Positions 46,501 through 59,264 of a stretch of DNA of 64,000 nucleotides are shown one piece after another; position 1 is the first letter of the stretch, and the number at the start of each line of letters is the position of its first letter. A program made the translations under genes and the position numbers. The notes below the pieces were generated by a model. It saw only the letters and a program-made list of their open reading frames with translations, ran no database searches and was not told the origin of the DNA. The stretch is from assembly GCA_963693315.1 (NCBI GenBank), contig OY856188.1, positions 199,124,127-199,188,126 of the forward strand, given 5' to 3'. Origin of the DNA: Diogma glabrata. Lineage: Eukaryota > Arthropoda > Insecta > Diptera > Cylindrotomidae.

Positions 46501-48409
46501 ATACCTATTTAATTATTATGTATTTTCAAAATGAAATGACCTACAATGAAAGAGCTCAAATTTTATACTAACGAGAATTGAGGAACCAAAAATTCATAAA
46601 AAAAATAATTTTTTCACAGTGGCAATTCAATTAATTTAATCGGAGTAGCCTTTGCCTTTTTCAATATTCGGGAAAGGTACATGCGCATTAATTAAAATTT
46701 GTTTTTTATATAATCAGAGCAAAAATGTTTTTGTTGATTTTTTTATTTATAAATTATTTATAAAATACAACCGAAAAATGTTTTTCAGAGTTCAATACAA
46801 TCAAATAAATTGTTTTATTGTATTCCACAGCATTCACGCAACAAAATAAAATTTGCTGTTTATTATATTTTAGAAAAAAATAAAAAAAACATTTTCGTTC
46901 TGATAATTTAAAAAATATTAAATTCAAACTAATGCGCACGTCCCTTTTTCCAGTATTAAGATAGGCAAAAACGACTATGATTAAATTGAATTAAAATTCC
47001 ATTGTAAAACAAAAAAGTATTTTTTATTAGGGTTTCTTAATTCTCATTGGTATTAGTAATTGGATTGTAAACATTTGTAAACTCGATAAATGAATTATAG
47101 CTTAAAACACTTACACAAAAATTACTATTATTTCGAATTAGGCGTGAGAACGATATATTCTTTATTTTTACTCGAATGTTATTTTTTTCACTTATTCACT
47201 CTGAAAGAACGGAGTAAATGAGTGATATAAGAAGTGTTTTAAACGTTGTTTATTATACATCAAAATTCGTTCTTTTCTTTTTTTGGTTTGTTTAAACTTT
47301 ATTTCGTTCATCCCTGTTGTTTTCAATTACATCATGTATGTAAGTGTGAGCAAGATATAACCTGCACTTTCACCCATCTAACATGAAATATTTTGCAAGG
47401 TCCGCAATAGAATCTTAAAATTTTTATTGGTCCGTAGCTTGAAATGTTTTATGCATGTTTCACGTCGCATAAATGTGTTAGTTGAGTTCTTATAAACTTA
47501 ATTGTAATTATTTACAGCAATAATTTAATTATATTCATGTCATAATTTTTCAGAAAAAATATTATTTTAATATTATAATTTTTGAATGAGTTGAGTTATG
47601 TGAAAAACGTGATTAGTATTTTTATTTGACGCCGTACCAAAAATGCGTTCTGAATTAATAATACATTTGATAAAAAAATGTAATCAATAGATTTAATTGT
47701 AATTTTATAGTGATTGTTAAGTCAAAAGTCACATGTTTGGAGTAAACTTTTTGAAATTGAGCAAACAATTTAAAGCCGAAATTGGTGAGCATAGCCTTAA
47801 AAAAAAATAATTCCTGGCGCAAATAGTGTGAACAGATGTGTAATGAATTTAAAATATTGTTTCCAATACCTACCCGATTGCCTTAGCTGCTCAAATCGGT
47901 TAAAATCGAAACAGCGTCGGTAATGACAGACACAATAGAAATATTAAAAGATAAACTTTTGTTTAAAAACTCACTTATTATTTTATTTACCGCGTTACAC
48001 TATATCGTGTTCTATAATAAAATGTACCTCATTCAGCAATTTGGATTGACCACTGAACCTACTAGTGAGTTACTAACAGAAAACAATCTGGAAACTGCGT
48101 GCCTGGCAGTGTTATAATCCGACGAGCTTCAGCCATGTGTGTTCGAACAGTAATATCTCCTAGTTCAGTACAAATAATCAACTATGCACGAAAAAGAGAC
48201 GAAATTATATAAACAAAACAAAGAGCAGGGGCTCTGACGAACCTAAAGACATAAGAAACCGAGATCATCACACCAATACATCTGCAATTATTACATTTAA
48301 AAAAAATTACTTAAATGTTTCACTCACCCCATGATTGTTCCGGATCCAACTCTTCATGCCTTCGAAAACCTAATTATTAGATCATCTTCACAAACTTAGG
48401 CATATACGA
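43516..48409. other. Long AT-rich non-coding stretch
   Basis: Nearly 5 kb without a believable gene. Open frames are short and lack codon structure (for example 45190-45426, 46017-46205, 47923-48117). Several AATAAA-like words and long A/T runs occur. 45440-45540 and 47390-47420 repeat the words GTCCGC and GGTCCGCAA. I see no element ends. Confidence 0.5.
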
Positions 48410-48690
48410 TGGATGTGTTAGAAATATATTAAATGATGTAACAAAAATGGCTGTCGACAATTATTTCAGTTGTTGGTAATATATTGAATGATTTAATGAA
48501 ATTGTTGAATTTATTAAAAACTGATATAACAACTGATAACTGTTGTAACAAAAATGATGTCGGTTATTGTAAAATTTGTTAGAAATATAATAACTGAGAT
48601 ACCAAAAACGAATGTTGGCAATTATTCAAGTTGTTGGTAATTAAATAATGTAATAAAATGGTTGAATTTGTTTGTATACCTTAAAAAAAC
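48410..48690 (+). repeat. Degenerate repeats of GTTGTTGGTAAT / TTAGAAATATAATA
   Basis: GTTAGAAATATATTAAATGATG, TAACAAAAATGGCTGTCGAC, CAATTATTTCAGTTGTTGGTAA (each given in part) recur with changes two to three times in about 280 bp. Confidence 0.55.
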
Positions 48691-49255
48691 AGTAATGACG
48701 ACGACGATTTTTTTCTCAATATAATAACCTTAAACAAAACAAAATAATCAAAACCAAGAATCATACGTTTAACTGTATATTGAATTTTGTTTGAAGTCTT
48801 GTTTTTCTTCTGGAAATTCTACTTTTAAATAGATCAAAACACACAAAAATTTAGTTGCACGAACACAACACAGTTTTCTTTTTGTTGTTTCCAATTTAAA
48901 TTTAACTGTACGTTCATTTTCGTTAATAAATTTGACCATTTGAAATTCTAGTTAAAAGGCCAATTTATCTGATTTATTTACATATCACTACACATTTGAC
49001 TAAAAATTAATTTAATTTTACTAACACTCCATTAAATTATTCTAATTAGAACTATAAATTTGAGAAACACATAAATTTGTTCTATTTAGTTTTTTTTGTA
49101 ATTAATTACAATTTTATTAGTTGAGAATGTTCATGAACTGCCTCAACAAAACAAACAAATAAACTTTTTTTTTCTATATTTACTGAGACCACATAATTGA
49201 ACTAATTTTTTTTCTAAATTAACAATATAAATTTATCTAATTATTCAAATATATT

Positions 49256-50010
49256 AGGCTACATATTTAATTAAAACAATGAGTGTATGGTATTGGTAAT
49301 GGGTGAATGAGTATTCACGAAAAACTCTAAAAATTACCAAAAATCCATATAAATAACAAGAAAACTTCATGAACCAACAGTATACAAAATGAGATAGCAA
49401 ATCAAAAAAAAATATCATTCCGGACCGGGTGAAGAGAAAATATGAATAAAAAAGACGATCAGTTGTATTGAATGCATTGATTCACGTAGAAGAATGTTGT
49501 TTAGACAAATGAACTTTTACGGGCAAAACAGCTTTGTAACAAGTTCGACCTGTTTATATACAATTTTAATCAGTTTGTTAAAAGTGCCAGTCAGAAATAT
49601 TACTTTTAGAACAAATTTCGTGTTAATCGTATTTCTCCTGTCCAATAATTAGGCTACAACAAGTCATTAGCTACTTATTTAATTAAAACAAAATGAATCT
49701 CGACACTTGGGAAGAAATTTTACGAATGAAAAAATTAAATCACCTAAAGTGTAGGAGTATTCACAAAAAACTGTCTAAAAATTACCAAAAGTTCAAATAA
49801 ATAATAAGAAATCTTCATGAACCAACAGTATACAAAATAAGATATCAAATCAAGAAATATTCTCATTCCGGACCGGGTGAAGATAAAATATGAATAAAAA
49901 AGACGATCAGTTGTATTAAATGCATTGATTTATGTAGAAGAATGTTGTTTAGACAGAAATATTACTTTTAGAACAAAACTCGTGTGAATCGTATTTCTAG
50001 TCAAATAATT
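49256..50010 (+). repeat. Tandem duplication of a ~450-bp block
   Basis: 49309-49655 (from GAGTATTCACGAAAAACT) matches 49757-50005 (from GAGTATTCACAAAAAACT). Shared words: CTTCATGAACCAACAGTATA, CATTCCGGACCGGGTGAAGA, AGACGATCAGTTGTATT, GAAGAATGTTGTTTAGACA, CAGAAATATTACTTTTAGAA. The second copy lacks about 110 bp after TTTAGACA. No coding. Confidence 0.85.
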
Positions 50011-51770
50011 TCATTTTACAAAATTGAAACGTTGTGGTTTTTCACTATACAAACAATGACAAATATTTTATGATGATGAATGATTTAAAAGATTTTCGTT
50101 TAAATACGATTATTTAGAACAATGTGTGTTCAAACTTTTTTTTTGTACGATTATCAAATATTTAATTACATATTGCCTTTTTCTTTCTAGGTAAGTTTTG
50201 TTTTTATGCTTTATTGGATTTGGTAAGCCAAATATTTACCATATTAGTTATTGTGATTATTACATATTATATTTGTACGTATATTTGTTTGGGGAGTTCT
50301 TGGAACATAAACGACTGTAGTGAGGAATGAGGATAGCTGAAAATAAGTTAAATTCACATTAGTTAAATTTAACGTCAAAATTTAAATCTCTTTCCTTCAC
50401 TGTAATCGATTAGAAAAAAACATAAGAAAAATACAAGATTATGAATATTTATTACAACTGGTTTAGCTGCAGTAATATCAATATAGTTACTATGTTATTG
50501 TTTGTTTTCTTTGTTTATAAAATTATTTCTTATAAACTAACTAACATAAAATCACTTACCTATTATTGTCTGATTAATTCTTTTTTTCTTTCCTATCCAT
50601 TTATATCAACTCATAATAAAACAATAAACGCGCTCTTATTATAAGAACAAAACAATCGATAGGAATAAACATTATGAATAAATTGTTTTGTTTTGAAATC
50701 GAATTATCGAACATTTTGAAAGTGATAAATAATAGGTTCAAATTATTATTCGAACTAAATTTGGATATCAATCGAATTCATTCAGATTTCGGAAATTGAC
50801 ATTGACGAAATGTTTTTATAATGGGGTGTGAAAATGTGTCAATTAATTGAGTTGTAACAGAAATTTTAGAATTTTGTTATGTACGGTATGTCACGGAAAG
50901 AAAAAATTCGGGACGAATATATGTAGCGATATCACTTTTGAATGAAAGTTTTGCCAATTTGTCTGTTGAATTATCTATCGAATATTGTTATGACGAGCAC
51001 AAAAACTTTCCTTAATAGAATTGATAAATAACGATTGTTGTTTCTGGTTATAATAACCTTCAACGACCAAGATTGTCACCATCTTTAAAAATACAAACGG
51101 AATTTCAGTGTCACTTTGAATGAAATGCATATTTAAGATTTTTTTTGTCTTATGTTTATATAATAATTGTAAGATCTAAGTAAATATTTGATACATTTAT
51201 GAAGGTTATTTGTTTTAACTTTTTTATTCCGATTATTTATTTATTTTTTTTTTTTTTCAAGAAATTATTCAACTGAATCGAAAGATGATCTGTAATGCCG
51301 CATTTACAAGGTTCACTTTGGATGATCATTTTGGGTGATTTTCTCTTAGAGAAAGTAAAAGTGATATCACTTTTCGTTTAAACACATCTTCCAAAATGTA
51401 TTTTTATAACATATGCACCAAAACTATTTAATTTAGTTCTGCAATAAAATAACCAAAAAATGTATATGTTTCAAATACACCTAAATAATATTTTTTATTC
51501 TATCAAATAGTAGATTTCATCTGCGAAAATCTAAATTGCAACAACAAAATATTTATAAAAATATTGCGGCGCTGATGCATAGGCTGACATCTCCACATCT
51601 CTGGAAACATAGTGTTCTGGATATATATAATGAGCTAATATCCATCAAATACTTTAATTAAAAGCTAACCAATATTATGGATTTCGCGTAGTTCTAATTA
51701 TAAAAATATTAAAGAAAGCAGTAGTATCCAAACAAACATAAATTCTGTTGTACGAGAAAAAATAAAAAAA
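50011..51770. other. AT-rich non-coding stretch
   Basis: No gene or element ends recognised. A 67-codon frame at 50441-50644 is composed of Ile, Leu, Ser and Tyr as expected by chance from AT-rich DNA. Confidence 0.5.
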
Positions 51771-51776
51771 AAGTTT

Positions 51777-54757
51777 AACCGGAAGTGACAATGCAGAACT
51801 GTTGTGAACCGTACTAAATGTTGGTTCAGGAAATAGACAAGCTGGAAACGGTAGATCTAACGGCGTGTAGTATAGACAATCTCATTAAAAAAGCCACGGA
51901 TTGTCAGATAATTGATTCAAAAAATCTAATATCTAAAGAAAAGTGGTACGATTGGGCATGTGAAAAGGCAAGAAGAACTTCATTCTATTGGCTTAACAAG
52001 TATAGAAACTCAAAATCTGAAGAGTTAAAGAAACACTATTTGGATGCAAATAAAAAATACAAAGAAATATGCCATGTTAAAAAAATTACATGTTACAATA
52101 ATAAAGGAAGTAGGCTGGTAAGTGTAAGGGATAGAAAGAAATGGTGGGATCTTGCTAATAAACTGAGAGGCAAAAAGTTTTGTATAGGTAATAATATTAA
52201 TATTGAGGACTTTCAAACTCACTTCTGTAAGCTGCTTAACCCAGAAAACGTTACCGTAGCATATATATCGTACGCTGAGCCATGCTTTGTAGACAGTGAA
52301 CTGGATGCTGAGTTTCAACTTTCTGAAATTGTACAAGTTCTGCATGATATGAAAGATAAAAAGGCTCCGGGTGAAGATAGAGTTCCGGCTGAATTCCTTA
52401 AATATGCTAAAACGGCACTGCTTTCGTTGGTTAACAGTTTATTTAACAGGATGTGGACATCTGACATCTATGGATGAAAGTTTTATGAAATCGATTATAT
52501 TTCCTATACATAAAAAAAGGAAACATGGAAAGAGCAGAGAATTATAGAGGGATATCTTTTGGCAACGCCATTGGAAAAATATTTGCGAAGGTAATCCAAT
52601 AATCGGCTTTTAAACTGGGTCAATAAATTTCAAAAATTAAATGAATTGCAAGCTGGGTTTAGGGCGGGATATCAAGCGAATGATAATATATTTAGTCTTG
52701 TAAGTATTGTGCAGGTAAAGTGGGACGAGGGTCACAAAAATGTCTACTGTTTTTTTGTTAATTTTAAAACGGCCTTTGACCGAGTTAATCGAAACGCTTT
52801 ATTCTATAAACTAACTAAAATGGGTTTGTCGAGGAAAGTTTTGAAGCTCATAAAAATAATGTATGCTAATACATTACGCGGTATCTGGAATGGAGAGTTT
52901 TTATCTGAAAGTTTTCAACAGAATCAGGAGTAAAGCAGAGGTGCATCCTGAGCCCACTTTAATTTGCACTTTTCCTAGACGACTTGTATGATTTTATCGG
53001 CGGTGGGCTATTATTAGATGGTAGCAATATTCGATTATTGCTTTATGCAGATGATATAGTTCTCATTGCGGAAGATCCTATGGTGTTGCAACAAATGATA
53101 GATAAGTTGGAAGAATATTGTAAACTCTGGTCCCTAGAAGTGAATCTAGAAAAATCCCAAATAATGGTTATGAAAAAACGTGGTAAAGGAAGTGAGAAAT
53201 GGATCTTTGAAGGAAAAGAAATTAACATTGTAAAGAATACAAATATTTAGGAATATTGCTCATGCAATCCTTAAATTTTGAAGATAATGCCAAGCTTAGA
53301 GTAAATTGAGCAAAAATGAACATGAACATCGCTTGGAAAAGTTTAATCTCCAAAAAAGAAGTCTATTTTCAAACAAAAATGGAATTTTTTTTCTCATTAG
53401 CCAGAGCTATAATGTGCTATGGATGCCAAGTATGAGGCTGTAAAATATCCGAGGAGATTGAAAAGTGTCAACGTTGGCTTATTAAGAAATTGCTTCACTT
53501 ATCGAAAACTACCCCAAATTATGTTATCTACTTGGAAACTGGTATTTCTCAAATTGCCCTATACACACTGAAATATCATTTTAAATACCTGCATAATGTT
53601 ATTTTTAATTACCCCGGCCACAGACTACCTAAAATTTTAGCAAATAAAATCATAGAAAAAAAGTTGTGTTGGTTTAAGGAATGGGAAACGTTTGGTTCAA
53701 AACATTGTTTGGTATAAGGTAATCCAGAATTTAACAGACAAAGGTACAAAGATAACATGAAAGAGATCGCAAAGAAAGAACAAGAGTGGCATTTGAAACA
53801 AGAATTATAGATAATGCAAGGAACTCAAGGAGGCATGAGTTTTTCTATTGTCTCAACTTTGCAAATGAAAGTGCGTGTTTTAATTATGACTTTCAGCCAA
53901 ATAAAATTGGACTAATTCCGCCGTGTTAAGCACGGTGGTAACTTGCTTTTTTGTCAAAAATGAGTTATGTATCTAAGATGATATAATAACAGTCGATGGA
54001 CATTTTTATTAACCATTTTTTTTTAACCATTTAATTAATTTTTTCATTCAAAAATTACTCTATTAAATACGCCGTATCTTCCTTAAAAGTATCAAATTTA
54101 CCTCCTTCACCTTCTATCTCTCAGATGCAAACCAAATTTGAATTTTTTTTAACTATAAATATAGCATTGATTAGTTTGACTGTGAAAATTGAAAATTATA
54201 AATTGTCTCGAAATGTCAAAAATACAAGTTACGACTTCTGTGCTTAGCACGGCAGAATTATAAGAGCAAGGTTTGGAATGTTAGGTCTAAACAGTAGTAT
54301 ATGGCAGGTAGGATATTCCAGATCTTGCTCATTATGTAATTTGAATGAGGAAGAGCCAGTTCAACACTTTTTAGGTACTTGTCCAATATTGGTAGATGCT
54401 AGAAGATCCGCTTTTGGTAAAACAATATTAACGGCAAAACAGTGCGTCAGGATTTTAAACGACATAAGCTGGAACAACTTGTATAGTTTTTTGATTGGAG
54501 CCTTAAAAACCAGAACTTCTCTTATAAATGAATACAATTTTTAAAGTTGCAAAATATCTTACTCTTCCTATCGTAACTGCCTACTATTAATTCTATCTGT
54601 ATGCGAAGGTTCAAAAAGTAATCTATGCTCAAAACTATTTCATTGTGTTTAAGTTAATTTTTTTTATATCACGCTTTGAAATTTTTCTTTGATTTTGTCT
54701 CTATTATGATACATTCAATTAACAACATTATTATTATTATTTTTATTATTATTACTA
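51777..54757 (+). pseudogene. LINE-C, non-LTR retrotransposon without endonuclease part
   Basis: From 51818 a 219-codon frame holds the linker (WACEKARRTSFYWLNKYRN, KKWWDLANKLRGKK) and the RT start KDKKAPGEDRVPAEFLKYA. After a frameshift near 52470: PIHKKGN, ENYRGISFGNAIGKIFAKV, LQAGFRAGYQANDNIFSLV, FVNFKTAFDRVNRNALFYKL, KQ-CILSPL (with a stop), and YADD intact at 53044-53055. Then YLGILLMQ, ARAIMCYGCQV and a C-terminal CSLCNLNEEEPVQHFLGTC (C-x2-C-x9-H-x4-C) at about 54330-54385, ending at 54544. A 3' untranslated part closes with an (ATT)n tail at 54728-54757. The endonuclease is absent, so the copy is 5'-truncated. A MITE splits the 3' part. Clade uncertain; not the same family as LINE-A or LINE-B. 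Confidence 0.88.
53915..54258. mobile_element. TA-flanked MITE in LINE-C, 344 bp
   Basis: Left end ATTCCGCCGTGTTAAGCACG and right end, reverse-complemented, ATTCTGCCGTGCTAAGCACA are inverted repeats with few differences, extending to GTAACTTG. TA flanks both sides (53913-53914 and 54259-54260). Taking it out rejoins the LINE-C frame before its cysteine motif. No coding. Confidence 0.85.
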
Positions 54758-55640
54758 AATGTTTATGTACCAAGTTTCATTCAATTCGATTATCAGGTAC
54801 AGATGTTATTCAGCTTTCAAAAAAACAGGTGCTTTGAGAACCCCACACCACTTTGTTCACTATCGCTCAAAAACTAATCAGTTTCTTGACATATATATGT
54901 ATTTGCATCTTTTTCTAAAATGTCATCAAAATTCATACACGATCGGATGCTGTATGCTCCCAACAAACATGAAAAAAATGGTGACACAATAAACAGGTGT
55001 TCGGGAGGCCCCCACCACTTATCCCAATATTGTCCAAAAATTCAGTTCTTTGTCATATAAGTCTCCATCTTTTTTCAAAGTGTCATTAAATTTGATTAAT
55101 GAATGAAGTCTGTATGCTCCCAACAAAAATTAAAAACAAAGTGTGAAAAGTCAGCAGGTGTATAGTAGAATCCCCGCCACTTTGATCAATGTGTCCCAAA
55201 AGATGATAATTATCTTCTCACACCAATTGGAATCTTTTTCATAAGTTTTATGATAAACCACCTGTTGTATGGTGGACCCCCAACCCTTTATCCAATGTAC
55301 TCCAAAAGCTGATAAAATCTTGCTCATGTTACTTGAAAGCTTTCACCAACGTTTCATGACAATCGATCGCTAATTGTAGGCTACAGTAGGGATAAACTCC
55401 TGAAAAACCAAACCTTTTAACCGGAAGTGACAAACCGGAATTTGGTATGCAGAAATATTGGAAACAGTACTAAAACCTTATATACCAAGTTTTCATAAGA
55501 TCATTAGCCGGGGATCAGAAGTTATTGAAGATTTAATCTTAGAGGTGTTCGGGAGACCCCCACCATTTTTTCCAAATTTGAAATTAATCCAGATCTTCTA
55601 TCTCAAGTGAACTTGGATTATTTGCCAAAGTTTCATGGAT
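54758..55640 (+). repeat. Degenerate repeat block, ~165-bp period
   Basis: CAGGTG-type starts at 54826, 54994 and 55155, weaker ones near 55260 and 55542, each followed by a (G)(G)ACCCCC(A/C)CCACTTT word, then CCAAAA and AAAGTGTCAT or AAGTTTCATG. AACCGGAAGTGACA at 55419 also occurs just before LINE-C at 51777. It reads as non-coding repetitive DNA; family unknown. Confidence 0.55.
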
Positions 55641-56800
55641 CCTATGCAGGAATGTCACCCACGACTTAAACCAACCCACCCACTCACAGACGTAAACCAA
55701 AATTTTATTGGCTATTTAGATAGAGTGTGGTCCAAAACAAAAGAAAAATCAAATTTGGGGTATATAAGATTTTTTTTTCTCGATAGATTGCATTACTTCA
55801 CACAATTTAAAATTGTGGTGAAGAAATTAAAAAAAAAATTAAATTTAAGCTAGAGTACGCTATCTTCTTCCTTTATTTATATAGAAATTCGTTCGTTTAT
55901 TTATATTATCAATTATTGATATAGAAATAAACAGAAGGTTTTTAACTAAAAGCTCTCACGCTTTTATCTTTTACTAAATGATACAGTTAATGATGACACT
56001 AATTAGATAGACAATAAATAAATTATTATTAAATCAATATTTGGTTGTTTAAATAAGCAATTTAAGTGCAAATAAATCACCAGTCATCCACTTTCTGAAA
56101 ATCGTAAAACTACTAATAAATAATAAGAATTAGATAAGAAAAAAAATCTATTATGTAATGACAAAATTCTCTTATAGTCTTATATTAGATTAACTCTCAA
56201 ATTCACACACCTATCGATTTTATTTAAATAAATCTGATTAAATAATAATTTTGCCTATCAAACAAACCATCAAAAATATAAAAAATTTCAAATAACTCGC
56301 AAGTCATCGGCATTTGACAAAAACAAATTAAACTTTAAAACAATAAATAATAATCTTAAAATTCACACACTAAAATATCTTCTTAAGTAATCACAAATAA
56401 ATTAATCGATCAACTTCTTTCTAATACGTCATTATTTTATAGTTTAAGAATAAATAAAAAATCATACTGAATAGTGTAACCTTAAAAAAACTTGATCACA
56501 ATCTCTTTTTTTTCTTATATTTTATATAAAAAAAATATAAATTTATGCTTATGAATATAAGTAAAAAACAAGTTTTTATTGTTATTCACACAAAAAAAAA
56601 ATAAAAAAATTATTATATTTAAGAAAATTTCAAGACAACATCACTTATATGTACAATAGAACAGGATCTTTAAATATTTTTTTAAATTGTTAGTTGTTAG
56701 TATAAATAGAAGAATTGATTTTTTTTATTTATATTTAGTAAAAATATAACTAATAATTGATTGATTGTGTTTTATTTTTATTTTCTATGGTTTACCCAAT
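55641..56800. other. AT-rich non-coding stretch
   Basis: No gene or element ends. Long A/T runs; repeated AATAAATAATAA and TTCACACAC words only. Confidence 0.5.
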
Positions 56801-57808
56801 GAAAATATGAAGGGGCTGAAATCTCAAGGCTCTGAGATATCAACACTTCGGCCCGGGTTAAGGATTTTGATATACTTTTCGGCAAAAAACTTTTATGAGG
56901 ACATGGTTTTTAGTTTTGGGCAGCGATGTATATCAAACATAACTCTTTGTTAAAGGACATGGATTTTTTTATCTCTGTTTAGAAATTTATTACAAAACTA
57001 ACACGAAAAATCAATACGTTGCCGGAAAATTATAACAGATCATAAATTAACATAATTTAGTGAAAAGATGATACAATCAGCAAACTACTCAAAAGCCTCT
57101 CCATTTTTCGAGCAAATATTACAAAATCACAAATTCATATTTCTTTCAAAATTTCAAAAATATTGTAAAAATTAAAAAAAATCAAACTTTTTTCATAATT
57201 CTAAAAATATTCCAAAAATTATTACAATATCAAGGATTAAACGTTTTTCAAAAATTCTGAAAATATTGCAAAAATTATAACAAAATCAAAAATTGAAACT
57301 TTTTTCAAAATACCAAAAATTAGAATAAAATCAAATATTTAAACTTTTTCCAACTTCTAATAATATTCCAAAAATTCTTACAAATTCAAAAATTCAAACT
57401 TTTTCAAAATTCTAAAAATATTTCAAAAACTATAACAAATATCAAAAATTTCTATGTCATATTTACGTCATACAAATAGCTAAATTTTTTTTCCCAAAAA
57501 ATTGGCTAAAAAATAAATGAAATCATTTTTTTGACAAACTTATAATGCAATAAAATTCTCAATAATAATAATATTATGTTCATTGCATTTCATTTCATAC
57601 AAATAACTAATTTTATTTTTTTCCAAAAAAAATAAATGAAAATCATTCTTTTAACTTGACACTATTTGACATTTGACACTTGAAATTTGACATTATTTTT
57701 TTGACACTTGACATTACTTTTTTGATAAACTTATAATGCCATAATTCTCTATAATAATTATAAAATTTCATGTCATACAAATTTTATTTTTTCCAAAATA
57801 TTGGGTAA

Positions 57809-57816
57809 AAAATAAT
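57809..57816 (+). repeat. 8-bp target duplication AAAATAAT, left
   Basis: AAAATAAT precedes hAT-A and is repeated exactly at 58912-58919. The target is low-complexity, but the ends of the element fix the frame of reading. Confidence 0.8.
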
Positions 57817-58911
57817 CAGGGTTGCATTGATTTAAATCATTTGATTTAAATCAGTGATTTAAATCAGATTTAAATCAACTTGATTTTTAAAAAAAAGTCA
57901 TTGATTCAAATCAAATGAAGAAATTTCTAAAATTTTTATCAAATTCAAAAAAAAAGTTTTGTTTTTTTTAATAAAATGTGGTAGGAATTTTAACATGTGT
58001 CACAACTCACAACAACACATAGAAACCTAAAGACCTAGGTCCCACAACAACATGCGTTCTAAAAATATGATGAACGAAATACGATCACCATTTTTTTAAT
58101 TTACACCTGACTCTGAGCTTTCTTCACCTGACCAACGGCATCTGTATCAAGTCACGCTAAGACAATTGCATCGTGCTTGTGACTGGAAACAACTGAGAAT
58201 AACTAAGATGTTAGCCTATAGTCGTAAAACTTCAACAACAAAGTCACAGATTAAACCACAACTAGAAATGTTGACAAACCCACATAAAAAGCATGAGCAG
58301 ATTCTGGAAATGAATCTAGAAATAATAAATAATTACATATCAAATATAGAGTATTAAATGCAAATCAGTACAACCCGCTTACAAAAAAAAAACATTTCCC
58401 CTAAAAACTAACGTACTATAAAAATTTTGAAGGTATTAAATCCTACACACTTTCCTGACACAAGTTATTTACAGTTGTTCCATATGACTTGCCGTTTAAT
58501 GCTAACCAGTTATCTACATATCCGAGGAACTTTTCGAACCTGCAAAATTGAATCTCTCACATCACTCTAAAATAGTGACAAATTATCTTAGTTTAAGTAA
58601 CGCTTTTCATGTCGCTAGAACAACATACTGGTTGTTACATACTGTCAGTGTAAAAATCTAGTAACTAAAAACTGTTACTTAACTTTTGTTTAGCCTTACC
58701 TTTAATAAAATATAACCAAAGCTAATGGTTTATATAAAGTTTTTTTTAAAGTTTAAGTTAACGTAGCAGAGGGATATACAATTTTTTAAAAAATTATACT
58801 ACATTTTTTTATAAATCAAAAAAATCCGATTTAAATCAAAAAAAGTGATTTAAATCAAATAAATCTGATCTTTTTAATTTTTTAAATAAATCAGATATTT
58901 ATGCAACCCTG
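57817..58911. mobile_element. hAT-like non-autonomous DNA transposon (hAT-A), 1.1 kb
   Basis: Ends CAGGGTTGCAT and ATGCAACCCTG are perfect 11-bp inverted repeats. Near both ends stand many TGATTTAAATCA half-palindromes (57826-57910 and 58810-58890), a typical subterminal arrangement of hAT elements. The 8-bp duplication AAAATAAT flanks it. Inside are the 3' end of a minus-strand LINE-A (57965-58075) and a 63-codon plus frame (58166-58357) that I do not recognise. No transposase domain seen. Confidence 0.88.
57965..58075 (-). mobile_element. LINE-A 3'-end fragment, minus strand, inside hAT-A
   Basis: Reverse-complemented it reads CGCATGTTGTTGTGGGACCT, AGGTCTTTAGG, TATGTGTTGTTGTGA, GACACATG and an A-rich tail. 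This is the 3' end of LINE-A seen at about 2200-2290 and 31000-31100. Only about 110 bp are left, as in a strongly 5'-truncated insertion. Confidence 0.8.
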
Positions 58912-58919
58912 AAAATAAT
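58912..58919 (+). repeat. 8-bp target duplication AAAATAAT, right
   Basis: Exact copy of 57809-57816 directly after hAT-A. Confidence 0.8.
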
Positions 58920-59264
58920 TAAACCGAAGTAAAATCTTTCTTTTGACACACTTGACAACATTTTTTTTACAAACTTCTAATGCAATAATCTAGTTTTTGA
59001 TCTCACATACCAATCAAGATCTCTCCACATTCTTTGTTCCTACTCATTATCACTTAAAATGAACGTTTTTTAAGCCGAACTTCCAATCGCTGCCCTTTCA
59101 GGTCTAGATTCCAGTCCTAGATATGTCATGTCGAAAATTTAACTTATCGTGGCGATTGTGCAGATTCAGGCGATTCATGTTGTTTTTCGGCCACTTCTGC
59201 TTCAAACCTATCAATTGACGTCAGCAACGTTCCCCCGTGATTGTTTTGCCTGCCTTTAACAGCT

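Larger units (their letters stand above)
56801..59074. mobile_element. Repeat U, copy 2, interrupted by hAT-A
   Basis: Matches 35397-36526: left end GAAGGGGCTGAAATCTCA, ACATGGTTTTTAGTTTTGGG, the ~55-bp array (57150-57440), the GACAAACTTATAATGC array, TTGATCTCACATACCAATCA-like words and CTTAAAATGAACGTTTTTTA at its right limit. It lacks the last ~340 bp of copy 1 (the GACGGCCGG part). At 57817-58911 it is split by hAT-A. Confidence 0.78.

Noticed and set aside
43516..51770. Host genes in the long AT-rich region
   Set aside because: All open frames are short, low in complexity and without splice-consistent neighbours.
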